DNA of 64,000 nt from Pontibacter kalidii (GCF_026278245.1 NZ_CP111079.1:1614501-1678500), one strand, 5' to 3'; numbered from the stretch's first letter, positions 16,555 through 25,763 are shown. The notes: generated from the sequence alone by a model not told the origin. A program made the numbers and translations.

Positions 16555-18966
16555 TTACAAACCGGCTCGCTTGGCGGCAAACTTGACGGATAAGGTAGCG
16601 AAGATGATCACGCTCAGAGAGCTTATAGGCATCAGGATGGCAGATACCAGGGGCGAGAAAAGCCCCTGTACGGCCAGTGTTAACCCAATAACGTTGTATA
16701 CCAATGACACTGCAAACGTGGCAAGTATGATCTTCATCGTTTTTCTCGAGAAGCCCAGGAACATGCTCAGTTTATCGAAGGCAGCTGCGTCAAGTATAGC
16801 ATCGCAGGATGGAGAGAAGTTCGTGACGCTGTTGCTCAGGGCAATACCCGCATCGCTTTGTTTCAGGGCGCCTGCATCGTTCAGGCCATCCCCTACCATC
16901 AATACGCGATGCTGCCGGTCTTTCAGCTGCTGAATGTACTCCAGCTTCTGCACCGGGCTCTGATTGAAGTTGAGTTCTGCTTCGGTGCCCAACAGTTCCT
17001 TCAGGCGAGCCTGCTCGTGGTCGTTGTCACCGGAGAGCACAGCTAGCTTCTTGTCCTCTAATTCGTGTAGGATATGCTTCAAGCCCTTGCGGTACACGTT
17101 GTAAAACGTATAGTACCCCAGCAGCACGCCATCTACCGACACGTAAACGGTTGTTTTGACCGTATCTTTAACTGCATCTGTTTTTACGCCTACATATGAA
17201 GCGGATCCGATTCTTATAACAGATTCATTTACTTCACCAACCAGCCCTTTGCCGGCAAACTCCTGGAAATGCATCACGGCCACCACCTCCCCTGTCAGGC
17301 TCTGAAAAATGCGCTGGCTTAAGGGGTGTGTCGAGTGGCTGAGCACAGACTTTATACTTTGCTCGTGCGCTGCTGTAAGTGCTTTACCAGTGTAGTTGAT
17401 CTCAGCGGCACTCGGCTCTGTTAGCGTACCCGTCTTATCGAAAACGATGGTATCTATCTTAGCCAGCGTTTCGACCACATGAGTGTTTTTCAGGTAAAAC
17501 TTATTGCGACCGAACACGCGAAGGGTATGGCCATGTACGAACGGCGTAGCCAGGGACAAGGCACAAGGGCAGGCAATGATGAGCACGGATGTAAAGGCTT
17601 TCATGGCCATTTCGGTGTCGCGCGGGACCCAATAAAACAAGGAGCCTGCAGCAACCAGCATGGTGACTATAATGAACCACTTGCCCGCCACGTTGGCGTA
17701 GGTGTTGACACTGTGTTTTTCTTCTTTCGAAAAAATGCTATCGTTCCAGAGTTGCGTCAAATAGCCCTGCGATACTTCTTTTACTACTTCAAGCTCTACA
17801 CTCTCCCCTACCTGCCGGCCACCAGCGTAAATTACCTCGCCCATCACTTTCTCCACAGGCTCCGACTCCCCGCTCACGAAACTATAATCGATCATGGCCT
17901 GGCCACGTAACAGTATAGCATCGGCAGGTATAAGCTCCTGGTTCCTAACACGGATGCGGTTGCCCACTTTAAGGTTTCGTACAGCCACGGCCTCTTCCTT
18001 GCCATCCTCCTTCAGCACCGTCACCGACACCGGGAAATAGGAAGTATAGTCTCTGTCGAAGGAGAGGGTGTCGTAGGTTTTCTGCTGAAAGTACTTGCCG
18101 ATCAGCATGAAGAACACCAGACCGGTAAAAGAATCGAAGTAGCCGGGACCGGTGCCCGTAACTACCTGGTATATGCTGGTAAAGAAAAGCGCCAATAAAC
18201 CGGTGGCAATAGGAAGGTCGATGTTCACCATGCGCTGCTTGATACCCTCCCAGGCGGATGTGAAAAAGCCGCGCGCACTATAAAAGAAGACCGGGATGGA
18301 CAGCAGAAAACTCAGGTACCCGAAAAATGAGCCAAAGGTGCGCTGCAAGCCTTCTGTGATGGCCAGGTAATCCGGAAAGGCCAGCAACATAACGTTACCA
18401 AAGCAAAAGCCAGCTATCCCGAGCTTGTAAATAATGGTACGATTGGGCTTGGAGGATTTCTTGCCGTCGGTATCAGCCAGCGTAATTTCTGGCTCATATC
18501 CGATTCGCGATAGCAGTGTTACGACTTCGCGCAGCGTGGTTTTCTGCGGGAAATAAGTAAGCGACACCTCTTTGCGCAGGAAGTTCACCGTAGATTCTGA
18601 TATACCCGGATTAAGCTTAAACAGGTTCTCGAGCAACCAGATACAGGAGCTGCAGTGCATCTGGGGAATGTAAAACGTTAATTTGCAGATAGTATCGCTC
18701 TTGAAGCTTATCAGCTGGGTTTCAACGCCCGCATCATCCAAATAGGCAAAGCGGGATTCGGACCCTTTTATTTTACCAGTTAGACCCGGGTTCTCCTCCA
18801 GGTTATAGTAAGTACAGAGGTTGTTTTCCTCCAGCAACTCATAAACGTTTTTGCATCCGGTGCAGCAAAAGCTTTTCTCGTGCGCCACGATCACTTCTTC
18901 CACACACTTGTCGCCGCAGTGGTAACAGGCTTGTATCTCAGTTCTTAAAGCAGCTTTTGTAGCCAT
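16555..18966 (-). CDS. ccoI: CcoI-type copper-transporting P1B ATPase
   Basis: This 803-residue P-type ATPase begins with a Cys-rich metal-binding region (CYHCGDKC and CCTGC, about 15-45). A heavy-metal-associated domain with MHCSSC (about 110) follows. The membrane motif is CPC (IIACPCALS), the phosphorylation site DKTGTLT, and the hinge GDGLNDAGALKQSD. The N-terminal region is specific to the CcoI/FixI group, which moves copper across the inner membrane for cbb3 assembly rather than for detoxification. It lies directly downstream of an FNR-type promoter with a leader of about 20 nt. The ATG at 18966 fits that leader. Confidence 0.94.
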   Translation of the reverse strand: MATKAALRTEIQACYHCGDKCVEEVIVAHEKSFCCTGCKNVYELLEENNLCTYYNLEENPGLTGKIKGSESRFAYLDDAGVETQLISFKSDTICKLTFYIPQMHCSSCIWLLENLFKLNPGISESTVNFLRKEVSLTYFPQKTTLREVVTLLSRIGYEPEITLADTDGKKSSKPNRTIIYKLGIAGFCFGNVMLLAFPDYLAITEGLQRTFGSFFGYLSFLLSIPVFFYSARGFFTSAWEGIKQRMVNIDLPIATGLLALFFTSIYQVVTGTGPGYFDSFTGLVFFMLIGKYFQQKTYDTLSFDRDYTSYFPVSVTVLKEDGKEEAVAVRNLKVGNRIRVRNQELIPADAILLRGQAMIDYSFVSGESEPVEKVMGEVIYAGGRQVGESVELEVVKEVSQGYLTQLWNDSIFSKEEKHSVNTYANVAGKWFIIVTMLVAAGSLFYWVPRDTEMAMKAFTSVLIIACPCALSLATPFVHGHTLRVFGRNKFYLKNTHVVETLAKIDTIVFDKTGTLTEPSAAEINYTGKALTAAHEQSIKSVLSHSTHPLSQRIFQSLTGEVVAVMHFQEFAGKGLVGEVNESVIRIGSASYVGVKTDAVKDTVKTTVYVSVDGVLLGYYTFYNVYRKGLKHILHELEDKKLAVLSGDNDHEQARLKELLGTEAELNFNQSPVQKLEYIQQLKDRQHRVLMVGDGLNDAGALKQSDAGIALSNSVTNFSPSCDAILDAAAFDKLSMFLGFSRKTMKIILATFAVSLVYNVIGLTLAVQGLFSPLVSAILMPISSLSVIIFATLSVKFAAKRAGL

Positions 18967-18988
18967 ATTATCTCCTATTTTGCTGTTA

Positions 18989-19084
18989 CAAAGGTAGATT
19001 TGGCTGCTGCCCGAAAAGATGATAATAATCAGTTCTGATGTTGATACTTATCAGTGTGAATCAAGACGAATAGCCTGACATTTG
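18989..19084. promoter_or_regulatory. FNR-type promoter of ccoI, apparently divergent
   Basis: Boxes TGATAATAATCA (19020-19031) and TGATACTTATCA (19042-19053) start 22 bp apart. Towards ccoI, a perfect -7 box TACCTTTG lies at 18989-18996 on the minus strand. Towards the other side, GACATTTG lies at 19077-19084 on the plus strand. Both are exactly 23 bp from the nearer box, so the site could drive both directions. Confidence 0.72.
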
Positions 19085-19090
19085 TATCGT

Positions 19091-19367
19091 TGAGTTGATC
19101 AGGTGGGCCACAGGAAAGGGCGGACCTGCTTGCTCAAAAACAGTAAGGAACAGTGCTTTGCAGTAGTTTAAGGTGAGATAGAGCTGCTTTTGCCAGGGCT
19201 GTGGATCGGGGTAAGAAGGATCTTTAAAAGGATCGGCCCGAAGCAGCCTTGGCGCAAAGCCACCCCTGGGTAAGATAGTTTAGTGTTTAGTTAAGTATAC
19301 ATGGTGTTGGCGTGTCGTATAAATTATACGAACGTAAAAAGGCCGGCTGTTTTGCAGCCGGCCTTTT
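19091..19367 (+). ncRNA. Candidate FNR-controlled small RNA
   Basis: This is a predicted transcript of about 277 nt. It begins roughly 7 nt after a -7-like box (GACATTTG, 19077-19084) placed correctly relative to an FNR-type box pair, and ends at the terminator 19337-19367. Within it, pairs such as CAGGT/ACCTG, GCTGCTT/AAGCAGC, CGGG/CCCG and CCAGGG/CCCTGG could form stems. Some of them cross, as in alternative folds or a pseudoknot. It has no open frame worth naming. I do not recognise a known RNA family. The start is inferred, not seen. Confidence 0.35.
19337..19367. terminator. Bidirectional terminator
   Basis: AAAAGGCCGGCTG (19337-19349) pairs with CAGCCGGCCTTTT (19355-19367) around a short TTTTG loop, with T runs on both strands. 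It serves the FNR-like gene on the minus strand and would also end the candidate RNA on the plus strand. Confidence 0.85.
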
Positions 19368-19406
19368 GTATTTACTGATGCTTCTGAATCTTATTTAGGC
19401 TTCACC

Positions 19407-20111
19407 CTAGTCGTAGAGATGGCAGATGTTATAGAGCTTGTCAGCATCCAGTATGGTAATGCTGCTGCCCTTGGTGGAGATGATCTGTTCATCCTTTAGC
19501 TCGGAGAGCAGGCGAATGGTGGTTTCCTTGGCAGTGCCTACAATAGAGGCTAGGTCCTCGCGAGAGATAGCGATCGTGAAGTTTTCCTCGCTCCCGCCCT
19601 GCTGGTAGGTTTTCTGCAGCAGCAGCAGCGCCTCCGCCAACCGCTCGCGCACAGGTTTATAAGCCATCTGCGTCATGCGCTCTTCAGCGTTTCCCAATGC
19701 CTTTGAGAGCAGTTTCATCAGGCCATTGGAGAAATCCATGTTCTCGTGTATCAGGTCCAAGAACTGTGTCTTTGGCACAAAACATACCACGGCATCGTCC
19801 AGCGCCACGGCTGAGGCTGAATAGTTTGAGTCAGCCATCAGGGCACGGTAACCGATTACATCACCGGGTTTTGCCAGGCGGATGATCTGCTCCTTCCCAT
19901 CGCTGCCCAACTTGCAAACTTTCACTTTGCCGGAGTGCACGCAGTGCAGGCCCGTCGGTTTAGAGCCCTCGTTGAAGATGACCTGCCCCTTTCTGTACAG
20001 GCAGCTCGACTTGTTGGCAGACAACTCTTCCAGCTCATCGCCACGGCAACAGCCTAGCAGTGAGTTTTTTCTGCTCATACATTGTTGGCAATCCGGTGGT
20101 GTGAACTTCAT
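19407..20111 (-). CDS. FNR-like oxygen-responsive transcription regulator (Crp/Fnr family)
   Basis: This 234-residue protein has a cNMP-type beta-roll (about 30-125), a dimer helix and a C-terminal winged helix-turn-helix (ISREDLASIVGTAKETTIRL, about 180-199). N-terminal Cys 8 and 11 (CQQC) and 21-22 (GCC), plus Cys 110 in VVCFVPK, sit where E. coli FNR has its [4Fe-4S] ligands (20, 23, 29, 122). The recognition helix keeps the Glu and Arg (KETTIR) used to read TGA-type half-sites. It very likely senses oxygen and binds the TGAY-N4-RTCA pairs in this window. No such pair lies at its own start, so it does not look autoregulated. Confidence 0.88.
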   Translation of the reverse strand: MKFTPPDCQQCMSRKNSLLGCCRGDELEELSANKSSCLYRKGQVIFNEGSKPTGLHCVHSGKVKVCKLGSDGKEQIIRLAKPGDVIGYRALMADSNYSASAVALDDAVVCFVPKTQFLDLIHENMDFSNGLMKLLSKALGNAEERMTQMAYKPVRERLAEALLLLQKTYQQGGSEENFTIAISREDLASIVGTAKETTIRLLSELKDEQIISTKGSSITILDADKLYNICHLYD

Positions 20112-20228
20112 GCTGGCTTTCGTCTTTGGGCGTAAAATTAGACAATACTATCTATAATCTCTATTGCCGTTAACAAGCTTTTTTTGCAGAACGTTCTTTA
20201 TGCCCACTGTTCCCAACAGGGAAAGGTT

Positions 20229-20768
20229 TTAGTTAACCACTAGCACCCCGTTCATCTTCTTCCAGTGGCCGGGGTAGGTGCAAACGAAGTCGTAGAGGCC
20301 CGGCTCTGTGGGGACAGTAAACTCCATCTCCACTGTCTGGCCTGGCAAGGCCATCGGCGAGCCAGCGATGACCGCCTCACTTTCGGGTATGTAATTGCCG
20401 GAAGCACCCACCCTGGCGCCAGCCAGGGCCACCTGTTTATACTTGCCGGGTGCCGTGAACACCACGTTGTGCACCATCGGCATGTCCACTCCCTCGTTCA
20501 CAAAGGTAAGCTTTACGAGGGCGCCGGCTTCTGCCATCAGGGTGTCCGTGCTGTATCGGATCTCCTCCAGCGTGTTGCCGAGGGCGTGCAGCTCCAGCTC
20601 CTGCACCTCCTGCCTGGTCGTGTCCTTCTCCTCCACCAGGGGGGCGCTGGCAGCCGTGGCCGTGTCCATACTAGTGTTTGCTGCCTCGGTCTCGCCTTCC
20701 GTTTCCGAAGGGCTGCAGTTCCCAAGGAGAAGCAACAGGGGCAGCATACTTATAATTAGCTTTTTCAT
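20229..20768 (-). CDS. Azurin-like blue-copper lipoprotein
   Basis: This 179-residue protein has a lipoprotein signal (LLLLGNC, Cys about 18), a Thr/Ala/Glu-rich linker and a C-terminal cupredoxin domain (about 55-179). The copper ligands are visible: His in MVHNVVF, then Cys, His and Met in FVCTYPGHWKKM. This matches azurin or auracyanin electron carriers. It would be anchored in a membrane and shuttle electrons in the periplasm, for example to the cbb3 oxidase or nitrite reductase encoded nearby. The partner is inference. It lies just upstream of the FNR-like gene but has no FNR-type pair of its own. Confidence 0.88.
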   Translation of the reverse strand: MKKLIISMLPLLLLLGNCSPSETEGETEAANTSMDTATAASAPLVEEKDTTRQEVQELELHALGNTLEEIRYSTDTLMAEAGALVKLTFVNEGVDMPMVHNVVFTAPGKYKQVALAGARVGASGNYIPESEAVIAGSPMALPGQTVEMEFTVPTEPGLYDFVCTYPGHWKKMNGVLVVN

Positions 20769-20821
20769 GGGGGTAAGGGAATGCCGGGCGGGGCTGCTTG
20801 GGAGGCCCCGCCCGGCTACTG

Positions 20822-22564
20822 TTATCCAAAATACTGCTGCTTCAGGGTTTTATCGTGGCCGTAGAGGTCTTCCCGGAAATGCACGTTCCCTTCCGCATCC
20901 ACCCAACTGGTAAAGTATACCAGGTATACCTGTACCTTCTTGGGGAGCGTGATCCACTTTTCCTCTCCGCCGTTCATTACCTCCCGGATGCTGCTCTCAT
21001 CCCATTCCGGCATGTCCTGCAGCAGGTACTTGGCCAGTTCCACCGGTTTCTCGAGGCGCACGCAGCCATGGCTGAAGTTCCGGTCTGTCTGGCTGAAGAG
21101 CGCATCGGCCGGGGTGTCGTGTAGGTAAATGGCATGCTCGTTGGGGAACAGGAACTTCAATTGGCCTAAGGAGTTCTTCGGGCCTGGTTTCTGACGCACC
21201 ATGTACTGGAAATTCTTCTCCGTCACTTCCTCCCAATCTATATCGTAGGGGGATACCTGCTTCGGGTCCTTCTCTTTTGTCACGATCTCCATGTTCTGCG
21301 TGTCCAGCCAGTTCGGATTGTTGATCATTTTGGGCTTGATCTCCCTCTCGACGATGCTGTTGGGTACGTTCCAATAAGGGGCCAGCACCACATACTCCAT
21401 CTTCTCGCTGAAGATGGGGGTGGCGTTCATGGTTTTACCCACTACCACGCGCATGCTCATCACTTCTTTGTACTCCCGCTCCGCCTCCGGGTCATTGTCA
21501 GGATCCTCGTAAATGTATAGTTTGTACTCTGGGATGTTCACCCACACATACTTCTGGTCCAGGCTCTTTGGCACCATGCGCTTGGGGATCCAGCGCCAGC
21601 GCTCCATGTTGATCATGATCTGCTCGATGCGGTCCTCTATCGGAACGTTCATCGTTTTAAGGGTTGTGCCGCCCACCACGCCATCCTGGGTCAGGCCGTG
21701 CAGCATCTGGAATTGCTTTACCTGGGCTTCCAGCTTGTCGTCATAGTGCCAGAAACGCTTATCGTTGACGTCAATGGGTTGGTTGGGATTCAGGCGCTTT
21801 CTGAGGGAGACCACCGCCTGAGCGCTATCGCCTTTCTGCAGTGTTTTCTTGCCGCCCAGCTCCACCTTTGGCCACCCGCCCTTTTCCTGTATACTTCTGT
21901 AGTTCTGCAAAGCGTCCCGCAGCCTGGCGTAGCCGGCGTGCAGGGCCTCGAACTCATAGTAAGGGTAGGTGCTCTCACGCTCCTTCAGGATGGTTTGCAG
22001 CGCCTTGTCCAGCTTGATCTTGTTCCTTTTAACCTCCCAGTTCACGTTATTGTTGGAGGTGGGGTCGATACGGCCCCGGTAAAAGTCGGAGGCGTAGTTA
22101 AAGTATGAGGCGGTGAGAGCCACGTCAATCTGCTGCTGTAGCTGCAGGCGGGTGGAGTCCTGGCCGTCCAGCTGCTCATACTTCTGGAACATCTCGTTGA
22201 AGTTCACAAGTTTATACTTTTCCGGGTTGAGGCCCTCCTCCGAGGAAGAGTCGATCACGCCCAGAAACTTCTGCGCCTGGGGCAGCAGCTCGTTCTCGTT
22301 GAACCAGGCCAATTTGTAGTTGCGATCACCGTAGAACTTATACATCAAGTCGGCGTGCTCCTTGAACTCCGGCTCCGCGGTAATGTACTTTTTGATAAAA
22401 AGGCTGTCGGTTGTGGCCTGCGGCAGCTCCTCCTTCTTAAATAGGTCTGTAATTCCGTTGGATTCTTTTTTCTCCGAGTCGCCTTGCCCGCAGCCCGTCA
22501 GGCCGCCAAGCAGAAGCGATGTTAGCAAACTTAGGGTGAGTATTTTCAAGTTATAAGGGTTCAT
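20822..22564 (-). CDS. L,D-transpeptidase, YcbB/LdtD-type lipoprotein
   Basis: This 580-residue protein has a lipoprotein signal (LGGLTGC), an N-terminal scaffold domain (about 50-230) and a peptidoglycan-binding repeat (about 245-305, ending LTQDGVVGGTTLKTMNV). The YkuD catalytic domain (about 335-530) has HDTP followed by SHGCVR with the nucleophile Cys501. It forms 3-3 crosslinks in the cell wall or attaches proteins to it. The domain order is that of the large LdtD type. It is followed 53 bp later by the azurin-like gene on the same strand; no functional link is evident. Confidence 0.9.
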   Translation of the reverse strand: MNPYNLKILTLSLLTSLLLGGLTGCGQGDSEKKESNGITDLFKKEELPQATTDSLFIKKYITAEPEFKEHADLMYKFYGDRNYKLAWFNENELLPQAQKFLGVIDSSSEEGLNPEKYKLVNFNEMFQKYEQLDGQDSTRLQLQQQIDVALTASYFNYASDFYRGRIDPTSNNNVNWEVKRNKIKLDKALQTILKERESTYPYYEFEALHAGYARLRDALQNYRSIQEKGGWPKVELGGKKTLQKGDSAQAVVSLRKRLNPNQPIDVNDKRFWHYDDKLEAQVKQFQMLHGLTQDGVVGGTTLKTMNVPIEDRIEQIMINMERWRWIPKRMVPKSLDQKYVWVNIPEYKLYIYEDPDNDPEAEREYKEVMSMRVVVGKTMNATPIFSEKMEYVVLAPYWNVPNSIVEREIKPKMINNPNWLDTQNMEIVTKEKDPKQVSPYDIDWEEVTEKNFQYMVRQKPGPKNSLGQLKFLFPNEHAIYLHDTPADALFSQTDRNFSHGCVRLEKPVELAKYLLQDMPEWDESSIREVMNGGEEKWITLPKKVQVYLVYFTSWVDAEGNVHFREDLYGHDKTLKQQYFG

Positions 22565-22894
22565 ATTATCTAATTTTGCTCAGCCATACTTCCGTCTCTG
22601 CAGCCAGGGGCCTGCTTTTTTGATATTATCTCCTTTGGATATCAGTATAATGCAATACAAAAGCAGCTGAGCAGGTTTTCTATGCGTTTCAACTTTAAGT
22701 ACTTCAAAAAGAGCGAAAATGTTTTGCCACGCTCCTACTATCCCTTTTTATACTTTGTGGGGGCCTCTGTACCCTGGGTGCTCTACTTTTACGGTGCCGA
22801 GGACCTGCCTGCCGCGGTGGGAGCAGGTGCGGCTGCAGTTTTCAGGATTCGTGCAGAATGCCTAACTTACACCAAAATATCCTCCGATAAACCC

Positions 22895-24793
22895 ATGAGA
22901 TACTATCACCGTTGTTTACTTGGGCTGGGCCTGGCAGGCAGCCTGCAGCTAGCCTCCTGCTCATCCACCTCCACAAATGATAACGAGACTATGACCACAG
23001 AACAAAGCGCGATGGAGCAAGCCTCCGGAGACGTGCATAGCTTTGCCAAGCCAGCCGAGGCCGTGGCCCAGCACCTGGACCTGGACATTGATGTAAACTT
23101 TGATCAGAAAGTGCTCAGCGGCACCGCCTCCTACCTTATCGAAAACAAAACAGGAACCGACCAGATCATTTTCGACACGCGTGGCCTGCAGATAGAGAAA
23201 GTTTACCTGGGCGATAACATGGAAGAAACCGACTTTGAGCTCGGCGATGAGAAGGAATTCCTGGGCCGTCCGCTCGCGGTCACCATCAAGCCAGACACCA
23301 AGAAAGTAACCATCCAGTATAAAACCTCTCCGGATGCAGCGGCCCTGCAGTGGCTCAACCCGCAGCAGACGGCGGGTAAAAAACACCCGTTCCTGTTCAC
23401 GCAGTCGCAGGCCATACTTGCGCGCACCTGGATCCCGATCCAGGACAGCCCGGGCATCCGTATTACCTACAACGCGACCGTTAAAGTGCCTAAGGAACTG
23501 CTGGCTGTAATGAGTGCTGAGAACCCGGTGGAGAAAAATGCATCAGGCGTTTATACCTTCGAGATGAAGCAGCCGATCCCCTCCTACCTGATGGCCCTGT
23601 CGGTGGGTGACCTGGTGTTCGAGAAGATCGGGCCGCAGACGGGTATCTATGCCGAGCCGGCCACCATCAAGGCTGCCACGCATGAGTTTGCCGAGATGGA
23701 CAAGATGCTGGAAGCGGCTGAAAAACTTTACGGCAAGTATAGATGGGACCGCTACGACCTGCTGGTGCTGCCGCCTTCTTTCCCCTTCGGCGGGATGGAG
23801 AATCCGCGCCTGACCTTTGTTACGCCCACTGTGCTGGCCAAGGACCGCTCGCTCACCAGCCTGATTGCCCATGAGCTGGCGCATAGCTGGAGCGGCAACC
23901 TGGTAACCAACGCCACCTGGGATGATTTCTGGCTGAACGAAGGCTTCACCGTATACTTTGAGCGCCGCATTATGGAGGAGGTCTACGGGAAAGACTACGC
24001 TGACATGCTCAACGTGCTGGGTTACCAGGACCTGCAGAACACCCTCAACGATCTGGGCGCTGACAGCCAGGACACCCGGCTGAAGCTGGACCTGGAAGGC
24101 CGTGACCCGGATGAGGGGTTGACAGACATCGCCTATGAGAAAGGCAACTTCTTTTTGCAGAACATCGAGAAAGCGGTGGGCCGAGAGAAGTTCGATGCCT
24201 TCCTGAACAACTACTTCAACACCTTCGCTTTCCAGAGCACTGATACAGATAAATTCCTCAACTTCCTGCGCACTGAACTGATCAAGGGCGATGAGCAACT
24301 GGCCGAGCAGATCAATATCGAGGGGTGGGTGTTCTCCCCTGGCCTGCCCGATGGCTTTGAGGCGCCGACGAGCGCGCGCTTTGCCAAGGTGGAGGAAGCC
24401 TTCCAGAGTTGGAAGAACGGAAAGCCAGCCGCGCAATTGAACACGAAGGACTGGTCGAGCCACGAGTGGCTGCACTTTATACGCATGCTGCCGGAGGGCA
24501 TGAGCCAGCAGCAGATGGCAGAACTGGACAAGGCTTTCAACTTCACCAATTCCGGCAACTCCGAGGTGCTGGCAGCCTGGTTCATTCACGCCATCCGTAA
24601 CAACTATACTACCGCAGACCAGGCGCTGGAAACGTTCCTGACCAACGTAGGGCGCCGCAAGTTTTTGGTGCCGATCTACAAGGCCCTGGCCGCCACGCCG
24701 GAAGGCAAGCAGAAGGCTTTGGCCATTTACGCCAAGGCGCGCCCGAACTACCATGCCGTGTCTACCGTCACGCTCGACGAGATGCTCAAATAA
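22895..24793 (+). CDS. M1-family aminopeptidase (leukotriene A4 hydrolase-like) lipoprotein
   Basis: This 632-residue zinc aminopeptidase has GGMEN (299-303) for substrate N-terminus binding and the zinc site HELAH (326-330) with Glu349 in NEGF. The C-terminal helical domain (about 500-632) is of the LTA4H type. The frame is open back to 22682, but the ATG at 22895 is chosen because it gives a lipoprotein signal (LAGSLQLASC). The upstream extension does not resemble the family. It is probably anchored outside the inner membrane and trims peptides for nutrition. It is followed by a strong terminator. Confidence 0.88.
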   Translation: MRYYHRCLLGLGLAGSLQLASCSSTSTNDNETMTTEQSAMEQASGDVHSFAKPAEAVAQHLDLDIDVNFDQKVLSGTASYLIENKTGTDQIIFDTRGLQIEKVYLGDNMEETDFELGDEKEFLGRPLAVTIKPDTKKVTIQYKTSPDAAALQWLNPQQTAGKKHPFLFTQSQAILARTWIPIQDSPGIRITYNATVKVPKELLAVMSAENPVEKNASGVYTFEMKQPIPSYLMALSVGDLVFEKIGPQTGIYAEPATIKAATHEFAEMDKMLEAAEKLYGKYRWDRYDLLVLPPSFPFGGMENPRLTFVTPTVLAKDRSLTSLIAHELAHSWSGNLVTNATWDDFWLNEGFTVYFERRIMEEVYGKDYADMLNVLGYQDLQNTLNDLGADSQDTRLKLDLEGRDPDEGLTDIAYEKGNFFLQNIEKAVGREKFDAFLNNYFNTFAFQSTDTDKFLNFLRTELIKGDEQLAEQINIEGWVFSPGLPDGFEAPTSARFAKVEEAFQSWKNGKPAAQLNTKDWSSHEWLHFIRMLPEGMSQQQMAELDKAFNFTNSGNSEVLAAWFIHAIRNNYTTADQALETFLTNVGRRKFLVPIYKALAATPEGKQKALAIYAKARPNYHAVSTVTLDEMLK

Positions 24794-24817
24794 ATCCACC
24801 TACTCTCACCTTAAAGC

Positions 24818-24850
24818 AAAAGCGGCTGCCAAAGTATGGCAGCCGCTTTT
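24818..24850 (+). terminator. Terminator of the M1 peptidase gene
   Basis: AAAAGCGGCTGCCA (24818-24831) pairs exactly with TGGCAGCCGCTTTT (24837-24850), followed by more T. The AGTAT loop contains part of the window-wide motif. Confidence 0.88.
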
Positions 24851-24946
24851 TTTATATAGTTTCTAAAAACGGAAAGCTCTGTGACCTTCTGACCCGCTCG
24901 GTGAAGCCAGGTGAAGGTACAGAGCCTTCCTACGTTTCTTTATAAA

Positions 24947-25438
24947 TTATCTTCCAGCCTTTAGGTTGATGGACTTTTCTGCAATCTGGGTCAGTTTCTG
25001 GTCTGTCATTTTCTCCTCTTCCAGCGTTTGGTGCAGCAGGTTAAGCACGTCCTTCATGCCTAACTGGTTGGCATAGGTGCAAACGGTGCCGTAGGCGGCA
25101 ATCTCGTAGTGTTCTACCCGCTGGGCAGAGGCAATCAAAGCGGCATCCATCACGGAAGCATCGGCTCTTTCATCCATCATTGATTCGGCCTCACGGATGA
25201 TGCCCTCCATGGCTTTGCACTTCTCTCCTTTGGCCTTCTCGCCCATCATATCAAACACATTATCCAGACGCTCGATCTGTTTTTCAGTTACCATCAGGTG
25301 CTCCTCAAAAGCCTGCTTCAGGGTATCAGAAGAGGCAGCCTTTATCATTTTGGGCAGTGCCTTGGTAATCTGCTGCTCTGCGTTGTAAATGTCTTTCAGT
25401 TCGTGGATCAGGAGATCCTGTAAGTTGTTTAGTTTCAT
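24947..25438 (-). CDS. DUF892 (YciE/YciF-type) ferritin-like protein
   Basis: This 163-residue four-helix protein starts LNNLQDLLIHELKDIYNAEQ, the DUF892 signature. Glu and His residues placed for a di-iron site recur in later helices (EEHLM, AQRVEHYEIAAYGT, EEEKMTD). The family is linked to stress and ferroxidase-like activity in the cytoplasm, though the reaction is not settled. The 325-bp region upstream is AT-rich. A second helical stress-type protein, PA2169-like, lies at 57340-57789. Confidence 0.88.
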   Translation of the reverse strand: MKLNNLQDLLIHELKDIYNAEQQITKALPKMIKAASSDTLKQAFEEHLMVTEKQIERLDNVFDMMGEKAKGEKCKAMEGIIREAESMMDERADASVMDAALIASAQRVEHYEIAAYGTVCTYANQLGMKDVLNLLHQTLEEEKMTDQKLTQIAEKSINLKAGR

Positions 25439-25763
25439 AGCTTGGAAAGGTTACGCGTTAAATTAATTAAGCAATTTGCTGTTACTGACCTACTATACGG
25501 CGTCATTCCGGTCGGGTTTAAGGATATCATTTTTTATTTGCCAACATATTAAATTAACCTGTTACCGCAATTATTAATATAACTTATTATATATAGTTAG
25601 ATAGAAACCCAAATATACTTTAGCCTTTTGCGGCGTGCCGCGTAGGTAACTTTTGCCAAAGTGAAACGATTTTAGCTGAAAGCGGTAATCATACTGTACC
25701 AGCACAGTCTTGTGCTGCCGGTATCCATGACAGAACCGATCACTTAAACCGATAATATCACCC
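25439..25763. other. 325-bp AT-rich divergent gap
   Basis: This spacer lies between the DUF892 gene and the divergent cyanophycinase gene. It should hold both promoters, but I find no exact TAnnTTTG box and no FNR-type pair. One copy of the window motif (TATACTT) lies near 25614. Nothing else was recognised. Confidence 0.5.

Larger units (their letters stand above)
18967..19406. other. 440-bp gap between ccoI and the FNR-like gene
   Basis: The gap holds the ccoI promoter with two FNR-type boxes, a rightward -7-like box, a GC-richer stretch with several complementary segments (19090-19300), and a two-way terminator (19337-19367). No open frame with a convincing start was found; the longest starts give peptides of about 22 residues. 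Confidence 0.6.

Noticed and set aside
19190..19280. Possible signal recognition particle RNA (GAAGCAGCC resembles its conserved tip)
   Set aside because: The conserved loop and opposite strand of that domain are missing.
22682..22894. N-terminal extension of the M1 peptidase frame
   Set aside because: It precedes a full lipoprotein signal at 22895 and does not resemble the family.
23543..24799. Long minus-strand open frame of 418 codons
   Set aside because: It is the shadow of the M1 peptidase gene, with GC-rich codons and no recognisable domain.
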